64,000 bases of DNA from JAICJC01 sp963757605 (GCA_963757605.1 CAVWSF010000003.1:930001-994000); one strand, 5' to 3'; positions 7,670 to 15,737 are shown, numbered from the stretch's first letter. Translations and numbers: made by a program. Notes: generated by a model not told the origin, from the sequence alone.

Positions 7670-8284
7670 ATGTCGCCCCGCCGATACGAGCAGCGGCAGC
7701 GTGCCGAGGCCGCGGAGGAGACCCGCCGCCGCATCCTCGACGCCGTCGTCCAGCGGCTCGAGGAAGCCCCCACCCAGGCGGTCAGCATCGACCAGGTTGC
7801 ACGGATCGCGAAGGTCGCCCGGTCGACCGTCTATCTCATCTTCGGATCGCGCGACGGGCTGTTCGACGCGGTCGCGCGCGACCTGATCGACCGCGGCGGG
7901 TTCGACCGGATCGTCCAGGCGGTCGCACACCCTGACCCGCGCGAGACGGTGCGCGAGGGCTTGCGCGGCTCGGCCCACATGTTCGCGGCCCACCGCGACG
8001 TGTTCCGGGCCCTCACCTCGATGGCGCAGCTCGACCCCGACGCGGTCGGCGGCACCATCCAGCGCTCCGACCAGAACCGGGCCGCGGGGATGGCGTGGCT
8101 CGCCGAGCGGCTCGCCGAGCAGGGCCAGCTGCGCCCGGGCGTGTCGGTCGAGGCGGCGGCGGACCTGCTCTGGATCCTGACGAGCTTCGACGCCTACGAC
8201 CTGCTCGCGACCGGCAGGGGGCTCTCGGCCGACGAGACCGCCGACCTCCTGATCGAGACCGCCGAGCGGACGCTCTGTATCTAG
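7670..8284 (+). CDS. TetR-family transcriptional repressor
   Basis: 204 residues with the N-terminal HTH (ETRRRILDAVVQRL, then VARIAKVARSTVYLIFGSRDGLFDAVA, about residues 15-65) and a helical ligand/dimer domain. It is divergent from the FAD monooxygenase, and the shared 82-bp region holds two matching operators, so it is most likely the local repressor of that enzyme. The ligand is probably an aromatic compound related to the monooxygenase substrate; that is inference. The stop is four bases from the convergent secreted-protein gene. Confidence 0.9.
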   Translation: MSPRRYEQRQRAEAAEETRRRILDAVVQRLEEAPTQAVSIDQVARIAKVARSTVYLIFGSRDGLFDAVARDLIDRGGFDRIVQAVAHPDPRETVREGLRGSAHMFAAHRDVFRALTSMAQLDPDAVGGTIQRSDQNRAAGMAWLAERLAEQGQLRPGVSVEAAADLLWILTSFDAYDLLATGRGLSADETADLLIETAERTLCI

Positions 8285-8288
8285 CCCG

Positions 8289-8765
8289 CTACGACGCCAC
8301 CCGCACCTGCGCGGTGCGGTACTGGTTGAACGGGTTGTCGTCCTGGAACGCCGACTCCGAGAGGACGCCGCCCTTCACGACGACCGACCCGTGCGTCGCG
8401 GTGACCCGCACCACGAGCTTCGTGGTCAGTCTCGTGCCCGGCGCGACGTCGCCGTACTCGCAGAACGGCGTGTCGGCCGAGATCCCGAGGTCGCACTGCT
8501 CGCCGACCAGCACCCCGCCCGTGATCTGCGGGACCGTGTCGAGCTCGGCGGCCTCCGGGCCGTTGTTCGTGATCACCTCGGTGAAGGTGACACGGGCGCC
8601 GTGCGGCGCGCTCGCCCGGCCGGCGTGAATCGAGACGACCCCGAGGTCGGCGGTCGGCGGCCCCGACGTCTGGCCGGCCGCCGGAACCGCGAACAGCGCT
8701 CCGGCCGCGATCGCCGCGAGGACGACCGGCCCCTTCCCGCGCAGGACGTGCGTGCCCATACCCAT
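8289..8765 (-). CDS. Secreted DUF11-like beta-sandwich protein
   Basis: 158 residues: a signal peptide (basic start, VVLAAIAAGALFAVPAAG, cleavage near AAGQ) followed by one Ig-like module. VSPHGARVTFTEVITNNGP-type spacing matches the DUF11/conserved-repeat pattern of a strand, then TNNGPE, then a CEYGDVAPGTRL strand pair. Two cysteines (CDLG and CEYG) could form a disulfide. Such domains occur in cell-surface proteins with no catalytic activity. No partner gene is adjacent: the upstream neighbour is a small zinc protein on the same strand about 90 bp away. Confidence 0.7.
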   Translation of the reverse strand: MGMGTHVLRGKGPVVLAAIAAGALFAVPAAGQTSGPPTADLGVVSIHAGRASAPHGARVTFTEVITNNGPEAAELDTVPQITGGVLVGEQCDLGISADTPFCEYGDVAPGTRLTTKLVVRVTATHGSVVVKGGVLSESAFQDDNPFNQYRTAQVRVAS

Positions 8766-8858
8766 GACGCTCCCCCGATCGTCGCGTGCCCGTACGCCAC
8801 GATCGTCCCACAGCGAGGAGCCGGCGGCGAGGGCCGTTCTCCGACTCTTTACCGCGGC

Positions 8859-9005
8859 CTAGGAGGCGTCGTCCGGCTCGACGTCGATCGTCCCGGTTCC
8901 CTGACAGAGCGGGCAATTCGAGCCGTCCTTCGCCCGCCCGCTCCCGCCGCACATCGTGCAGGTGTCGTTCGGGACCGCAACGTCGTCGAGCTGGTCGTCG
9001 TCCAC
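8859..9005 (-). CDS. Small DnaJ-type zinc-finger protein
   Basis: 48 residues with two CxxCxGxG-type knuckles, CTMCGGSGRAK and CPLCQGTGTI, the zinc-binding repeat of the DnaJ cysteine-rich region, and an acidic tail. GTG at 9005 is chosen because GGGAG lies just upstream; an ORF start at 9080 would add a Pro/Ser-rich leader. Similar mini-proteins occur in actinobacteria without assigned function. Metal binding is inferred from the four cysteines. Confidence 0.65.
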   Translation of the reverse strand: MDDDQLDDVAVPNDTCTMCGGSGRAKDGSNCPLCQGTGTIDVEPDDAS

Positions 9006-9098
9006 GCTCCCAGGTCTTCCCACTTTTCGAGCGGGCGAAACGGCCGGCGATAGACCGCCGGGGCTGCTGTCACCGATCACGCGCGCTCATCCCTTCGC

Positions 9099-9679
9099 AT
9101 GCGATCGGCAAACCGGATAGTCGGATCGGCCCGGCGGGAGCCGGAAGGCACCACCATCAAGGGCCTCGAACGGCGGCGGCACCTCCGTGTCGCCGGCGCG
9201 TGGCCGGTGCGGCTGCGCGTCGGGCACGAGGTGATCGTCGAGGGCACCGCCGCCGACATCTCGCTCGCGGGTGGGTGGCAGCCCGCGTGGCGCGGGTCGA
9301 GGAGGCCGGCGACGATGAGCCGCACGTCCGCTGGGGCCTCGAGCTCGGCGAGATGCCGCCGTCGATCCGGGCCGAGTGGGCCCGCCACGTCTTCACCGAG
9401 GCCAGGCGCATGGGGGATCACGAGGAGACCGAGGCTTGGGTGCGCCAGAACCGGCCCGCCTCGCTGATCTGCCCCACCTGCGGCAGCCTGATGGGCTCGA
9501 CCGCGCCCGAGCGGCTCGTCACGGCTTCCGGGCTGGCCGAGCACCTCGACGTCAACGTCGGCCAGATCTACCGCATGGCCCGGCGCGGCACGCTGCCGTG
9601 CTACCGGATCGGTCGCCGGCTTCGCTTCGACCTCGCCGAGGTGCGCGACGTCTTCCGGTCGACCGCCGGGGGGCCCTAG
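9099..9679 (+). pseudogene. PilZ-domain plus excisionase-type HTH protein, interrupted by a frameshift near 9271-9280
   Basis: The first frame (from ATG 9099) gives the PilZ cyclic-di-GMP entry motif ERRRHLRV and DISLAGG. It then loses sense, while another frame continues VAARVARVEEAGDD...VRWGLELGEMPPSIRAEW, the end of a PilZ barrel. That second frame runs through a single CPTCG and into an HTH_17 (excisionase/MerR-like) domain, LAEHLDVNVGQIYRMARRGTLPCYRIGRRLRF, to 9679. Joining the frames needs one extra base in the G-rich GGGTGGGTGG tract. About 25 residues of a normal PilZ domain are also absent. It is either a decayed gene or an assembly error; alternatively only the HTH part is made from ATG 9353. 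Confidence 0.6.
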
Positions 9680-9719
9680 AAGGACGAGCGCGGGTCGACC
9701 GAGGCCGAGTGGACAGCTC

Positions 9720-9763
9720 GGCGGGCCGGAGGAGGCGGCTACCCCATATATGGCCGGCCCGCC
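9720..9763. terminator. Strong hairpin with nested CCATATATGG palindrome
   Basis: GGCGGGCCGG (9720-9729) pairs perfectly with CCGGCCCGCC (9754-9763) around a 24-base loop that ends in the 10-bp palindrome CCATATATGG (9744-9753). It lies 40 bp after the PilZ-HTH stop. A terminator role is plausible but there is no T tract. 9764-9949 holds nothing else I recognise. Confidence 0.45.
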
Positions 9764-9949
9764 AACGCTGTTCGGTTCAATCCCCCAGGAGAGGACTGCT
9801 CAAGTGATCGACCCTCGCGCCGCAGCCTGTCTGGTCGGTTTGCGGGATTTCGAGGAGCCGATAGGGGAGGGCGCGCTAGGGGGTTTCCCGAAGCGCGGCC
9901 GGCCCGGAGCGTCGGGAGGGTACGCCGCAAGCGAGGCCAACTGGAGCGC

Positions 9950-10120
9950 ATGGTGTCTCCGTCGTTGGCGGCCGTGCTCGCGGCGTCGGACCGGTCGTGG
10001 GCCGACTGGACGTACGACGTCAGCAAGAGCGTCGCAAGCGCGGCTGTCGTCGCCCTCCTGATCGCCGTCATCGGAAAGGGCGTCGGGTGGGGCTTTCTGG
10101 TCAGGGTCGGTGGAGCGTGA
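9950..10120 (+). CDS. Small single-span membrane protein
   Basis: 56 residues: a polar start, WADWTYDVSKSVASAA, then one hydrophobic span (AVVALLIAVIGKGVGWGFLV). GGAG lies five bases before the ATG. Its TGA overlaps the GTG of the next small membrane gene (GTGA), which supports both being real. No family recognised. Confidence 0.55.
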   Translation: MVSPSLAAVLAASDRSWADWTYDVSKSVASAAVVALLIAVIGKGVGWGFLVRVGGA

Positions 10121-10368
10121 TCGCCGTCGCGTTCGCAGGCCCGGCCGCGTCGATCGCGTTCAGTGCCGCGACCGAGGGCTACTCGACGCTCCGGGTCATC
10201 GTCGCGGCCGTGGTGCTCGGGCTGGGCGTCGGGGTGAGCCTCTTCGCGATCGTCTGGCTCGTGCGGAAGGTCTGGGTCGGGCGCCGCAGCTGGCTTGCTC
10301 CCCCGACGCCGATCGAGTCCTACTGGGACGCCTACTGGGCTGTGCGCCGCGGGAACCCGCCGACCTAG
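10117..10368 (+). CDS. Small two-span membrane protein
   Basis: 83 residues with hydrophobic segments VIAVAFAGPAASIAFSA and VIVAAVVLGLGVGVSLFAIVWLV, then a basic/aromatic tail (RKVWVGRRSW...YWDAYWAVRRG). GTG 10117 overlaps the upstream stop and has GGTGGAG before it. Function unknown; with the preceding gene it may form a small membrane complex. Just after its stop lies AGATGATTGATC, also found at the end of element E1. Confidence 0.55.
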   Translation: MIAVAFAGPAASIAFSAATEGYSTLRVIVAAVVLGLGVGVSLFAIVWLVRKVWVGRRSWLAPPTPIESYWDAYWAVRRGNPPT

Positions 10369-10429
10369 ATGATTGATCCAGCGCCTCCGCGGATGCCCCG
10401 TTTGGGGGAGGCCCGACCCTGGATCTGCG

Positions 10430-10435
10430 TATACC
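10430..10435 (+). promoter_or_regulatory. -10 hexamer TATACC for a leaderless small gene
   Basis: TATACC ends eight bases before GTG 10444, matching the leaderless pattern seen elsewhere in the window. No ribosome site is present. Confidence 0.4.
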
Positions 10436-10443
10436 GTCGTCGC

Positions 10444-10635
10444 GTGCATCGAACGACATCGGCTCAGCGATCGTCGACGCCCTCCTCCCCGGCAGGGGGT
10501 GCGCGCACGCTCGCGGTTGACCTCGACGCCACGCAGGGTCGAGACGGGCTTGTGGTCTGGCTGGCGGGCGCGATCGGCATCGTTGGGATCGCCGCGATGC
10601 TCGCCATCGACCTGATCATGACTCAAGCGGTCTAG
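10444..10635 (+). CDS. Small membrane protein, single span
   Basis: 63 residues: a Ser/Thr/Arg-rich start, then VDLDATQGRDGLVVW and a C-terminal hydrophobic span (LAGAIGIVGIAAMLAIDLIM). The GTG start is chosen from the TATACC box in front of it; other starts are possible. No family recognised. It ends 12 bp before the tRNA on the opposite strand. Confidence 0.5.
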   Translation: MHRTTSAQRSSTPSSPAGGARTLAVDLDATQGRDGLVVWLAGAIGIVGIAAMLAIDLIMTQAV

Positions 10636-10647
10636 CGCCACGAAGAA

Positions 10648-10719
10648 GCCGCCGCGCGGATTCGAACCGCGGACCCCTTCATTACGAGTGAAGTGCTCTG
10701 CCAGCTGAGCTACGGCGGC
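10648..10719 (-). tRNA. tRNA-Thr (anticodon CGT)
   Basis: The minus strand folds as a 72-nt tRNA. The acceptor pair is GCCGCCG/CGGCGGC, the D arm is GCTC AGCTGGCA GAGC, the anticodon arm is CTTCA-CTCGTAA-TGAAG (anticodon CGT, reading ACG Thr), and the T arm is CGCGG TTCGAAT CCGCG. CCA is not encoded. Confidence 0.95.
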
Positions 10720-10764
10720 GCCGGGCGAAAGAATAGCCCAGCACCTGAGCCGCGCCGGCCCCGA

Positions 10765-10770
10765 TAAGGT
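10765..10770 (+). promoter_or_regulatory. -10 hexamer TAAGGT for leaderless epimerase
   Basis: TAAGGT lies seven bases (CCGGCGC) before GTG 10778, with no ribosome site. Confidence 0.5.
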
Positions 10771-10777
10771 CCGGCGC

Positions 10778-11770
10778 GTGATCACCCTCGTGACCGGCGC
10801 GACCGGCTATCTCGGCGTCGACCTCGTCCGCGTCCTGCGTGCCCAGGGCAGGGAGGTCCGCGCCATGGCGCGATCGGACGCCGGTGCGGCCCGGCTCGAC
10901 GGCCTGGGCGCCGAGGTGGTGCGCGGCGACGTGACGGTCCCCGACTCGCTCGGTCCGGCCGTGGCCGGGGTGACACGGGTCTTCCACCTGGCAGGGGTCG
11001 TGGCCCACCGCGCCCGCGACGATGACCGCCTGCGGACGGTGAACGTGGACGGCGCCCGGAACACCCTCGCCGCCTGCCGCGCCGCGGGAGTGGAGCGAGT
11101 CGTCTTCGTGTCCAGCGTCGCGGCGATCGGCCCGGCCGCGACACCGGGCCATCCGCGCGACGAGGGCGCCTGGATGATCGACGGCGACGACGGCCGCCCC
11201 GACTTCCGCTACGCGCGCTGCAAGGCCGCCGGCGAGCAGCTCGCGCTCGAGGCCGCGGCCGACGGCCTCGACGTCGTCGTCGCGAACCCGGGGTTTGCGA
11301 TCGGCCCCGGCGACGTCCACCGGGTCTCGTCGTGGCCCGTCGAGGAGTACATGCGCGGGCGGCTGCGGTTCACGGTCGACGGCGGGCTCTCGTACGTCGA
11401 CACCCGTGACATCGCCACCGGCCTCTTGCTCACCGAGGAGCGCGGCCGGACCGGCGAGCGCTACATCCTGACGAACGACGACGGCAACCTCTCCCACCGC
11501 GACTTCTTCGCCCGCATCGGACGCGTCACCGGGAGGCGGCGCCGTCAGGTCCACCTGACGAAGGGGATGCTCATGCCGCTCCTCCGAGCCGGCACCGCGC
11601 TGCGGCTGCCGCTGCCGCTCGACGCCGACGAGCTAGCATCGAGCGCCCGCTGGTGGTTCTATACGGCGGCGAAGGCGCGCTCGGAGCTGGGCTTCGGGAC
11701 GCGGCCGCTCGACGAGACAATCCGCGATACGGCGAACTGGCTACTCACGGACGGATACCACCGTCACTGA
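10778..11770 (+). CDS. NAD-dependent epimerase/reductase (dihydroflavonol-reductase-like extended SDR)
   Basis: 330 residues. The Rossmann motif VTGATGYLGVDLVRVL opens the protein, HLAGVVAHRARDDDRLRTVNVDGARN follows, VVFVSSVAAIG is the active-site Ser strand, and DFRYARCKAAGEQLAL gives the YxxxK pair (Tyr about residue 145). VANPGFAIGPGD is the substrate-binding loop. This matches hopanoid-associated sugar epimerase (HpnA) and dihydroflavonol-4-reductase-like enzymes; the substrate cannot be fixed. The next gene, a thioredoxin-fold protein, begins 13 bp later and probably shares the transcript. Confidence 0.88.
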   Translation: MITLVTGATGYLGVDLVRVLRAQGREVRAMARSDAGAARLDGLGAEVVRGDVTVPDSLGPAVAGVTRVFHLAGVVAHRARDDDRLRTVNVDGARNTLAACRAAGVERVVFVSSVAAIGPAATPGHPRDEGAWMIDGDDGRPDFRYARCKAAGEQLALEAAADGLDVVVANPGFAIGPGDVHRVSSWPVEEYMRGRLRFTVDGGLSYVDTRDIATGLLLTEERGRTGERYILTNDDGNLSHRDFFARIGRVTGRRRRQVHLTKGMLMPLLRAGTALRLPLPLDADELASSARWWFYTAAKARSELGFGTRPLDETIRDTANWLLTDGYHRH

Positions 11771-11783
11771 GAGAGGAGAACCC

Positions 11784-12119
11784 ATGGCAGTCAAGTTCCA
11801 TCGGTGCAGTGCGATGTGGGTCAAGATCAACGGGCACCCGTGCTGGAAGGCCCAGAAGGCGCTCGACGAGGCGGGAGTCGACTACGAGCTCGTCCTCCAC
11901 TCGGGGCTTCGCTTCCGCCGGCCCGAGGTCGCCGAGATGACCGGCGGCCCGAAGGCGCTCCCCATCATCGAGTTCGATGACGGCTCGCTTCTGCGCGAGT
12001 CGTCCGCCATCGCCGAGCGGGCCAAGAACGGCACGCTCCTGCCCGCCTCCCCCGCGGCCGCACCGGAGCCGCCGCCGGCGTCGCCCCCGCCGGACGAGCC
12101 CGGCGGGCCGACCGCCTAA
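11784..12119 (+). CDS. Glutathione-S-transferase N-terminal/glutaredoxin-fold protein
   Basis: 111 residues. After MAVKFHRC it has a thioredoxin-like order: KAQKALDEAGVDYELVLH, then the cis-Pro strand KALPIIEFDDGSLLRESSAIAER, typical of a GST N-terminal domain. The GST helical domain is absent; a Pro-rich tail (PPPASPPPDEPGG) takes its place. HPCWKAQKAL offers one Cys at the glutaredoxin active-site position. Actinobacteria lack glutathione, so a mycothiol or stand-alone redox role is more likely. Its stop overlaps the convergent aldolase-type gene by four bases. Confidence 0.75.
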   Translation: MAVKFHRCSAMWVKINGHPCWKAQKALDEAGVDYELVLHSGLRFRRPEVAEMTGGPKALPIIEFDDGSLLRESSAIAERAKNGTLLPASPAAAPEPPPASPPPDEPGGPTA

Positions 12120-13195
12120 GCGGTCATCGGGATCTGCGTCTCGATCACCGGCTCGATCCGCTCGAAGATGTCGTCGAGGCTCGGGCCGGTGATCGTGAGG
12201 CCGTGGTTCTTCAGGCCGACGATCGTGCGGCCCGGGTCGGGCGCGCGCCGGATGATGTCGGCGACGGCCGTCGCGAGTTCGGCGGTGCCGCACGGGAAGT
12301 TGAACTCGGTGGCCTCCACGCCGGGGACCCACGCGTGCACGTGCACGATGGCGCCGACCTGAGGATGCTCGCGGTAGATCATCCAGTGCTCGATGGCATC
12401 GACTGACGCCCGCCGCGGCTCCACCCCCGGCGGCACCGATAGCACCATGCGCTCGTTCGCGCGGTCGTAGTCGGTCACGAGGAGGATGTCGCGGCCGACC
12501 TCGCGGAGGTTCGACTTGTCGACGCCCGAGGCCGACATCCAGAAGCGGCGGTCGTCCTTGCGGGCCGACAGGTTGCCGTAGGAGAGGCCGCCGATCCCGT
12601 AGACCAGCTTGATCCAGCGCATGTCGTCGGGGGTGACGAGGTCCTCCAGCGGGAACGGGGCCGGGAGGAGCCCCAGTGCGTCGAGCCGGCGGCCGGCACG
12701 GAAGAGCGCCTCGGTCTGCTCGTCGCCGTCCCACAACTCGGGCTCGAGGTCGGTCTCGAAGTGGTTGTCGATGACGAGGCGCGAGGTCGCAAGCGGCTCG
12801 ATCCGGTCGAAGAGCGCCTTCACCCACGCCTCGGGATCGCCGGGATCCGGCACCGAGTAGAAGCCCTGCTCGGGTGTCACGAAGTAGCAGGCGTCGCCGG
12901 GGACGACCAGCATGGCGATGTTCGCGAGGGCCCGGACGAGCATCGGGTACTCGGCACGGAGCACGTCGTCGGGGCGGTCGGCCAGATGGTGGACGGCGAT
13001 GACGTAGGTCGACCGCTGACGGCGCCGGAACGGCTTCGGGTCGTCGGGGTCGATGAAGTTGAAGACGCAGGCCGCGTTGGGGTCCTGACCCTCGACGAAC
13101 TCGTAGCCTCGCCGCTCCCACTCTGCGCGTAGCGCCGAGCGAAAGGGCTGGAGGGCCGGCTCGTTGCCCTGCCCCCAGAACGCGACGTCGCTCAT
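12116..13195 (-). CDS. Class II aldolase/adducin-domain protein with N-terminal extension
   Basis: 359 residues. The C-terminal half (about 175-355) is a class II aldolase/adducin fold: GIGGLSYGNLSARKDDRRFWMSASGVDKSNL, the zinc ligands VHVHAWVPGVEATEFNFPCG and IVGLKNHGLTITG. This fold includes fuculose- and ribulose-phosphate aldolases. The N-terminal 170 residues are not recognised and look like a separate alpha/beta domain (YVIAVHHLADRPDD, MLVVPGDACYFVTPEQGFY). The ATG overlaps the stop of the PSP1 gene (ATGA), so it is translated as the last member of the tmk-holB-yaaT operon. Substrate unknown. Confidence 0.8.
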   Translation of the reverse strand: MSDVAFWGQGNEPALQPFRSALRAEWERRGYEFVEGQDPNAACVFNFIDPDDPKPFRRRQRSTYVIAVHHLADRPDDVLRAEYPMLVRALANIAMLVVPGDACYFVTPEQGFYSVPDPGDPEAWVKALFDRIEPLATSRLVIDNHFETDLEPELWDGDEQTEALFRAGRRLDALGLLPAPFPLEDLVTPDDMRWIKLVYGIGGLSYGNLSARKDDRRFWMSASGVDKSNLREVGRDILLVTDYDRANERMVLSVPPGVEPRRASVDAIEHWMIYREHPQVGAIVHVHAWVPGVEATEFNFPCGTAELATAVADIIRRAPDPGRTIVGLKNHGLTITGPSLDDIFERIEPVIETQIPMTA

Positions 13196-13998
13196 CCCGC
13201 CACCTCGACGACCGCGTCCAGCTTGACCTCCATCATCGTCCTTCCGTCCATCTCCACAACGCAGGCGTCGCGAAGGACCTCGTAGCTTCGCACGATACCT
13301 TTCCCCTCCGGGGTGGCCACCGTGCGCCCCACCGCCGGCGCCCGGTCGCGGAACGACCGGTAGAGCGGATGCTCGAACGCCAGACAGCAGCGTAGCCTGC
13401 CGCACAGGCCGGTGATGCGACCCGGGTTCATCGGAAGCTGCTGGTCTTTGGCCATCTTCAGCGTGATCGGCTGGTCGTGGCACGGGTAGCGGGCGCTGCA
13501 CAGCTGGGTCGTGCCGCAGAGCCCGACGGCGCCGCACAGCCGGCCCTGCTCGCGCGGGCCGACCTGGCGCAGGTCGACGCGCCGTTTCAGGCGCTCGCCG
13601 AGGTCGGTCTGGAGGGCGCGGGTGTCGGGCCGCTCCTCGGCCGAGAACGCGAAGGTGATGCGCGAGCCGTCGAACGTGACCTCCGACGAGATCGGCTTCA
13701 GCTCGAGGTCGTGGCGCTTGGAGAGCTCGCGGAAGAGCAGCATCCCGCGCTTGGCCTCCACCCGGTTCTGCTCGATGACCTGCCCGTCGGCCGGCACGGC
13801 CCGGCGGACGACCCGCTTCAGCGGCCCGGCCAGCGACTCGTCCGGCACTTCGCGCTCGGTCTCGACGATGCGGCCGTACTCGCGGCCGCGGGCCGTCTGG
13901 CAGATGACGCGCTCGTCCCAGCGCAGCTCCAGGCCGCCGGGATCGAACGAGTAGACCTTGCCGCCAGGCTGGAAGACGACGCCCACGACTGTGGCCAT
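13192..13998 (-). CDS. PSP1/YaaT family regulatory-iron-sulfur-like protein
   Basis: 268 residues. The PSP1 C-terminal domain is clear: LELKPISSEVTFDGSRITFAFSAEERPD, then GLCGTTQLCSARYP and ITGLCGRLRCCLAFEHPLY, carrying the conserved cysteines. In Bacillus, YaaT works with YmcA/YlbF to promote RNase Y-dependent mRNA maturation and phosphorelay. yaaT sits with tmk and holB in many Gram-positives, as here. The start at 13998 (MATVVGVVFQPGGKVY) gives a normal N-terminus. The gene follows holB with a 19-bp gap. Confidence 0.85.
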   Translation of the reverse strand: MATVVGVVFQPGGKVYSFDPGGLELRWDERVICQTARGREYGRIVETEREVPDESLAGPLKRVVRRAVPADGQVIEQNRVEAKRGMLLFRELSKRHDLELKPISSEVTFDGSRITFAFSAEERPDTRALQTDLGERLKRRVDLRQVGPREQGRLCGAVGLCGTTQLCSARYPCHDQPITLKMAKDQQLPMNPGRITGLCGRLRCCLAFEHPLYRSFRDRAPAVGRTVATPEGKGIVRSYEVLRDACVVEMDGRTMMEVKLDAVVEVAG

Positions 13999-14017
13999 TG
14001 GTGTCCTCTTGTCTGTG

Positions 14018-15076
14018 CTACCGGGCCTGGTGAAGGCGATGGAACATCGCCTCGAGCCCAAGCCCCGGATGGATGTTGAGCTCAAGCGACCGGCGGACGT
14101 CCGCCACGACCTCGAGCGCCCGGGCAGCGTGCCCCGCGGCGCCCGCCGGGGCGGGCGACATGTCGTCGGCGACATCCGAGTTTACCACCGAGTCACCAGC
14201 TCCCAGGCCCACCGCCATCAGGTCGCGGTACCACCATCCGACCGTGTCGACGGCCAGCCGCAGCTCGTCCCACTCGGCCCGGCGGGCGGCCCGCTTGGCC
14301 CGGTCCTCGAACCGCTTCTCGAGCACGCGCCGCTCCTTGGGATCGTCGACCGACGCGAGCCGCTCGGCCGCCTCTTTGCCGACGCGGGTCGACTCCGCCT
14401 TGGCCCGCTCGCCGGTCGACGCGAGGACGGCGGCGGCCGCAGAGGCGGGGTCGAACCCCTCGCCGGCGGCCGAGGCCCGCGCCAGCTCGAGATAGGCCCG
14501 CCGGCGGCCGGCGGAGGCCGGGTCGCCCGCCAGCTCCTCCGCCCGGGCCAGGCTGCCAAGGGCGGCACGGGCGGCGACGGGCTCCGAGACGGCCTGCTCG
14601 AGCACGGCGACGGGGAAGCGCCGGAACGGCACCGTCTGCACGCGCGAGAGGATCGTCGGCAGCATCCGCCGGGCGTGGTCCGAGACGAGCACGAAGACGC
14701 CGTACTCCGGCGGCTCCTCGATCGACTTCAGAAGCGCGTTCGCCGACTCGTCGCGAAGCAGGTGTGCGTCGAGGATCAGGTAGACGCGGCGGGCGGCCTC
14801 GTAGGGGCGCAGGTAGAGATCGCGCCGGAGCCGGCGGGCGCCCTCGACGAGGATCCCCTGGCCCTCGGGCTCGAGCACGAAGAGGTCGGGGTGGGTGCGC
14901 CGCTCGACCCGGCCGAGCTCGGTGTCGAGCACGGCGGCCGCGAACCGGTCGGCGTAGCGGCGCTTGCCGCTCCCGCCCGGGCCGGAGAGGAGGTAGGCGT
15001 GCGCGGGCCGCTCCAGCGCGGCGTCGAGCAGCCGGGCCGCGTAGGGCTGCTCGGGAAGGCCGGCGAAGGCGGTCAC
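14018..15076 (-). CDS. holB: DNA polymerase III delta-prime subunit
   Basis: 352 residues of the clamp-loader subunit. It has a P-loop SGPGGSGKRRYADR (about residue 30), the acidic strand RRVYLILDAHLLRDESANALLKSIEEPPEYGVFVLVSDH, and the SRC-like motif ILSRVQTVPFR. The Cys4 zinc module of E. coli delta-prime is not present. The C-terminal domain is longer and charged. It forms the replicase clamp loader with delta and DnaX. The GTG start overlaps the stop of tmk, the usual tmk-holB pairing. Confidence 0.9.
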   Translation of the reverse strand: MTAFAGLPEQPYAARLLDAALERPAHAYLLSGPGGSGKRRYADRFAAAVLDTELGRVERRTHPDLFVLEPEGQGILVEGARRLRRDLYLRPYEAARRVYLILDAHLLRDESANALLKSIEEPPEYGVFVLVSDHARRMLPTILSRVQTVPFRRFPVAVLEQAVSEPVAARAALGSLARAEELAGDPASAGRRRAYLELARASAAGEGFDPASAAAAVLASTGERAKAESTRVGKEAAERLASVDDPKERRVLEKRFEDRAKRAARRAEWDELRLAVDTVGWWYRDLMAVGLGAGDSVVNSDVADDMSPAPAGAAGHAARALEVVADVRRSLELNIHPGLGLEAMFHRLHQAR

Positions 15077-15666
15077 AGACTCACCGCCGCCTGTACGCGG
15101 GCCGCCACGTCCTCGGGCGGCCCCGAGCCGTCGACGACGACGACGCGATCCGGGAAGCGGCGGGCGACGTCCGCGAACCCGTCGGCGACCGATGCGTGGA
15201 AGTGCTCGGCCTCCGCCTCCATCCGATCGGCGGTCCCGTCGAGGCGCGCCGCCGCGACATCGCGGGGCAGCTCGAGCAGGATCGTGCGGTCGGGCAGGAG
15301 CCGCCCCGTCGCCGCCAGGTTGACCTCGAGCACCTCGGCCACGCCCAGCCCGCGGGCGACGCCCTGATAGGCGAGCGACGAGTCGACGTAGCGGTCGGCG
15401 ATCACGGTTGCTCCGCGATCGAGCGCCGGCCGGATCACCTCGGTCACGAGCTGCGCCCGGGCGGCGGCGTAGAGCAGGGCCTCGGCCCAGGGGGCGATGT
15501 GGGCCTCGGGATCGAGGAGGAGCGTCCGCACCCGCTCGCCGGCCGCCGTGCCGCCCGGTTCGCGCACCGGCACGACCTCCCGCCCGGCGGCGCGGGCCGC
15601 CTCGGCGAGGAGCGCGGCCTGGGTCGTCTTGCCTGAGCCGTCCAGGCCCTCGAACGAGATGAACAC
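15073..15666 (-). CDS. tmk: Thymidylate kinase
   Basis: 197 residues. The P-loop FEGLDGSGKTTQAALL, the DR(Y/H) loop DRYVDSSLAYQG and REPGGTAAGE are diagnostic. It phosphorylates dTMP to dTDP for DNA synthesis. GTG start at 15666. It is the first gene of the tmk-holB-yaaT-aldolase operon. Its upstream region contains a strong hairpin and a GTGCCAGGCAC palindrome. Confidence 0.93.
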   Translation of the reverse strand: MFISFEGLDGSGKTTQAALLAEAARAAGREVVPVREPGGTAAGERVRTLLLDPEAHIAPWAEALLYAAARAQLVTEVIRPALDRGATVIADRYVDSSLAYQGVARGLGVAEVLEVNLAATGRLLPDRTILLELPRDVAAARLDGTADRMEAEAEHFHASVADGFADVARRFPDRVVVVDGSGPPEDVAARVQAAVSL

Positions 15667-15710
15667 CCCCCTGATGCTACCGACCGCCGCAACAACGGGG
15701 TCAGATGGAA

Positions 15711-15737
15711 CGCGGGGGACCCCAGGGTTCCCCCGCG
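15711..15737. other. GC-rich hairpin upstream of tmk
   Basis: CGCGGGGGA (15711-15719) pairs with TCCCCCGCG (15729-15737), closing a short C/G stem. It lies 45 bp upstream of the tmk start and next to a half-copy of the GGGGTCAGA palindrome (15696-15704). It could be an attenuator, a terminator for nothing obvious, or part of a repeat. Confidence 0.5.

Noticed and set aside
9764..9800. GGTTCAATCCCCC resembling a tRNA T arm
   Set aside because: No matching acceptor, D or anticodon stems could be paired around it.
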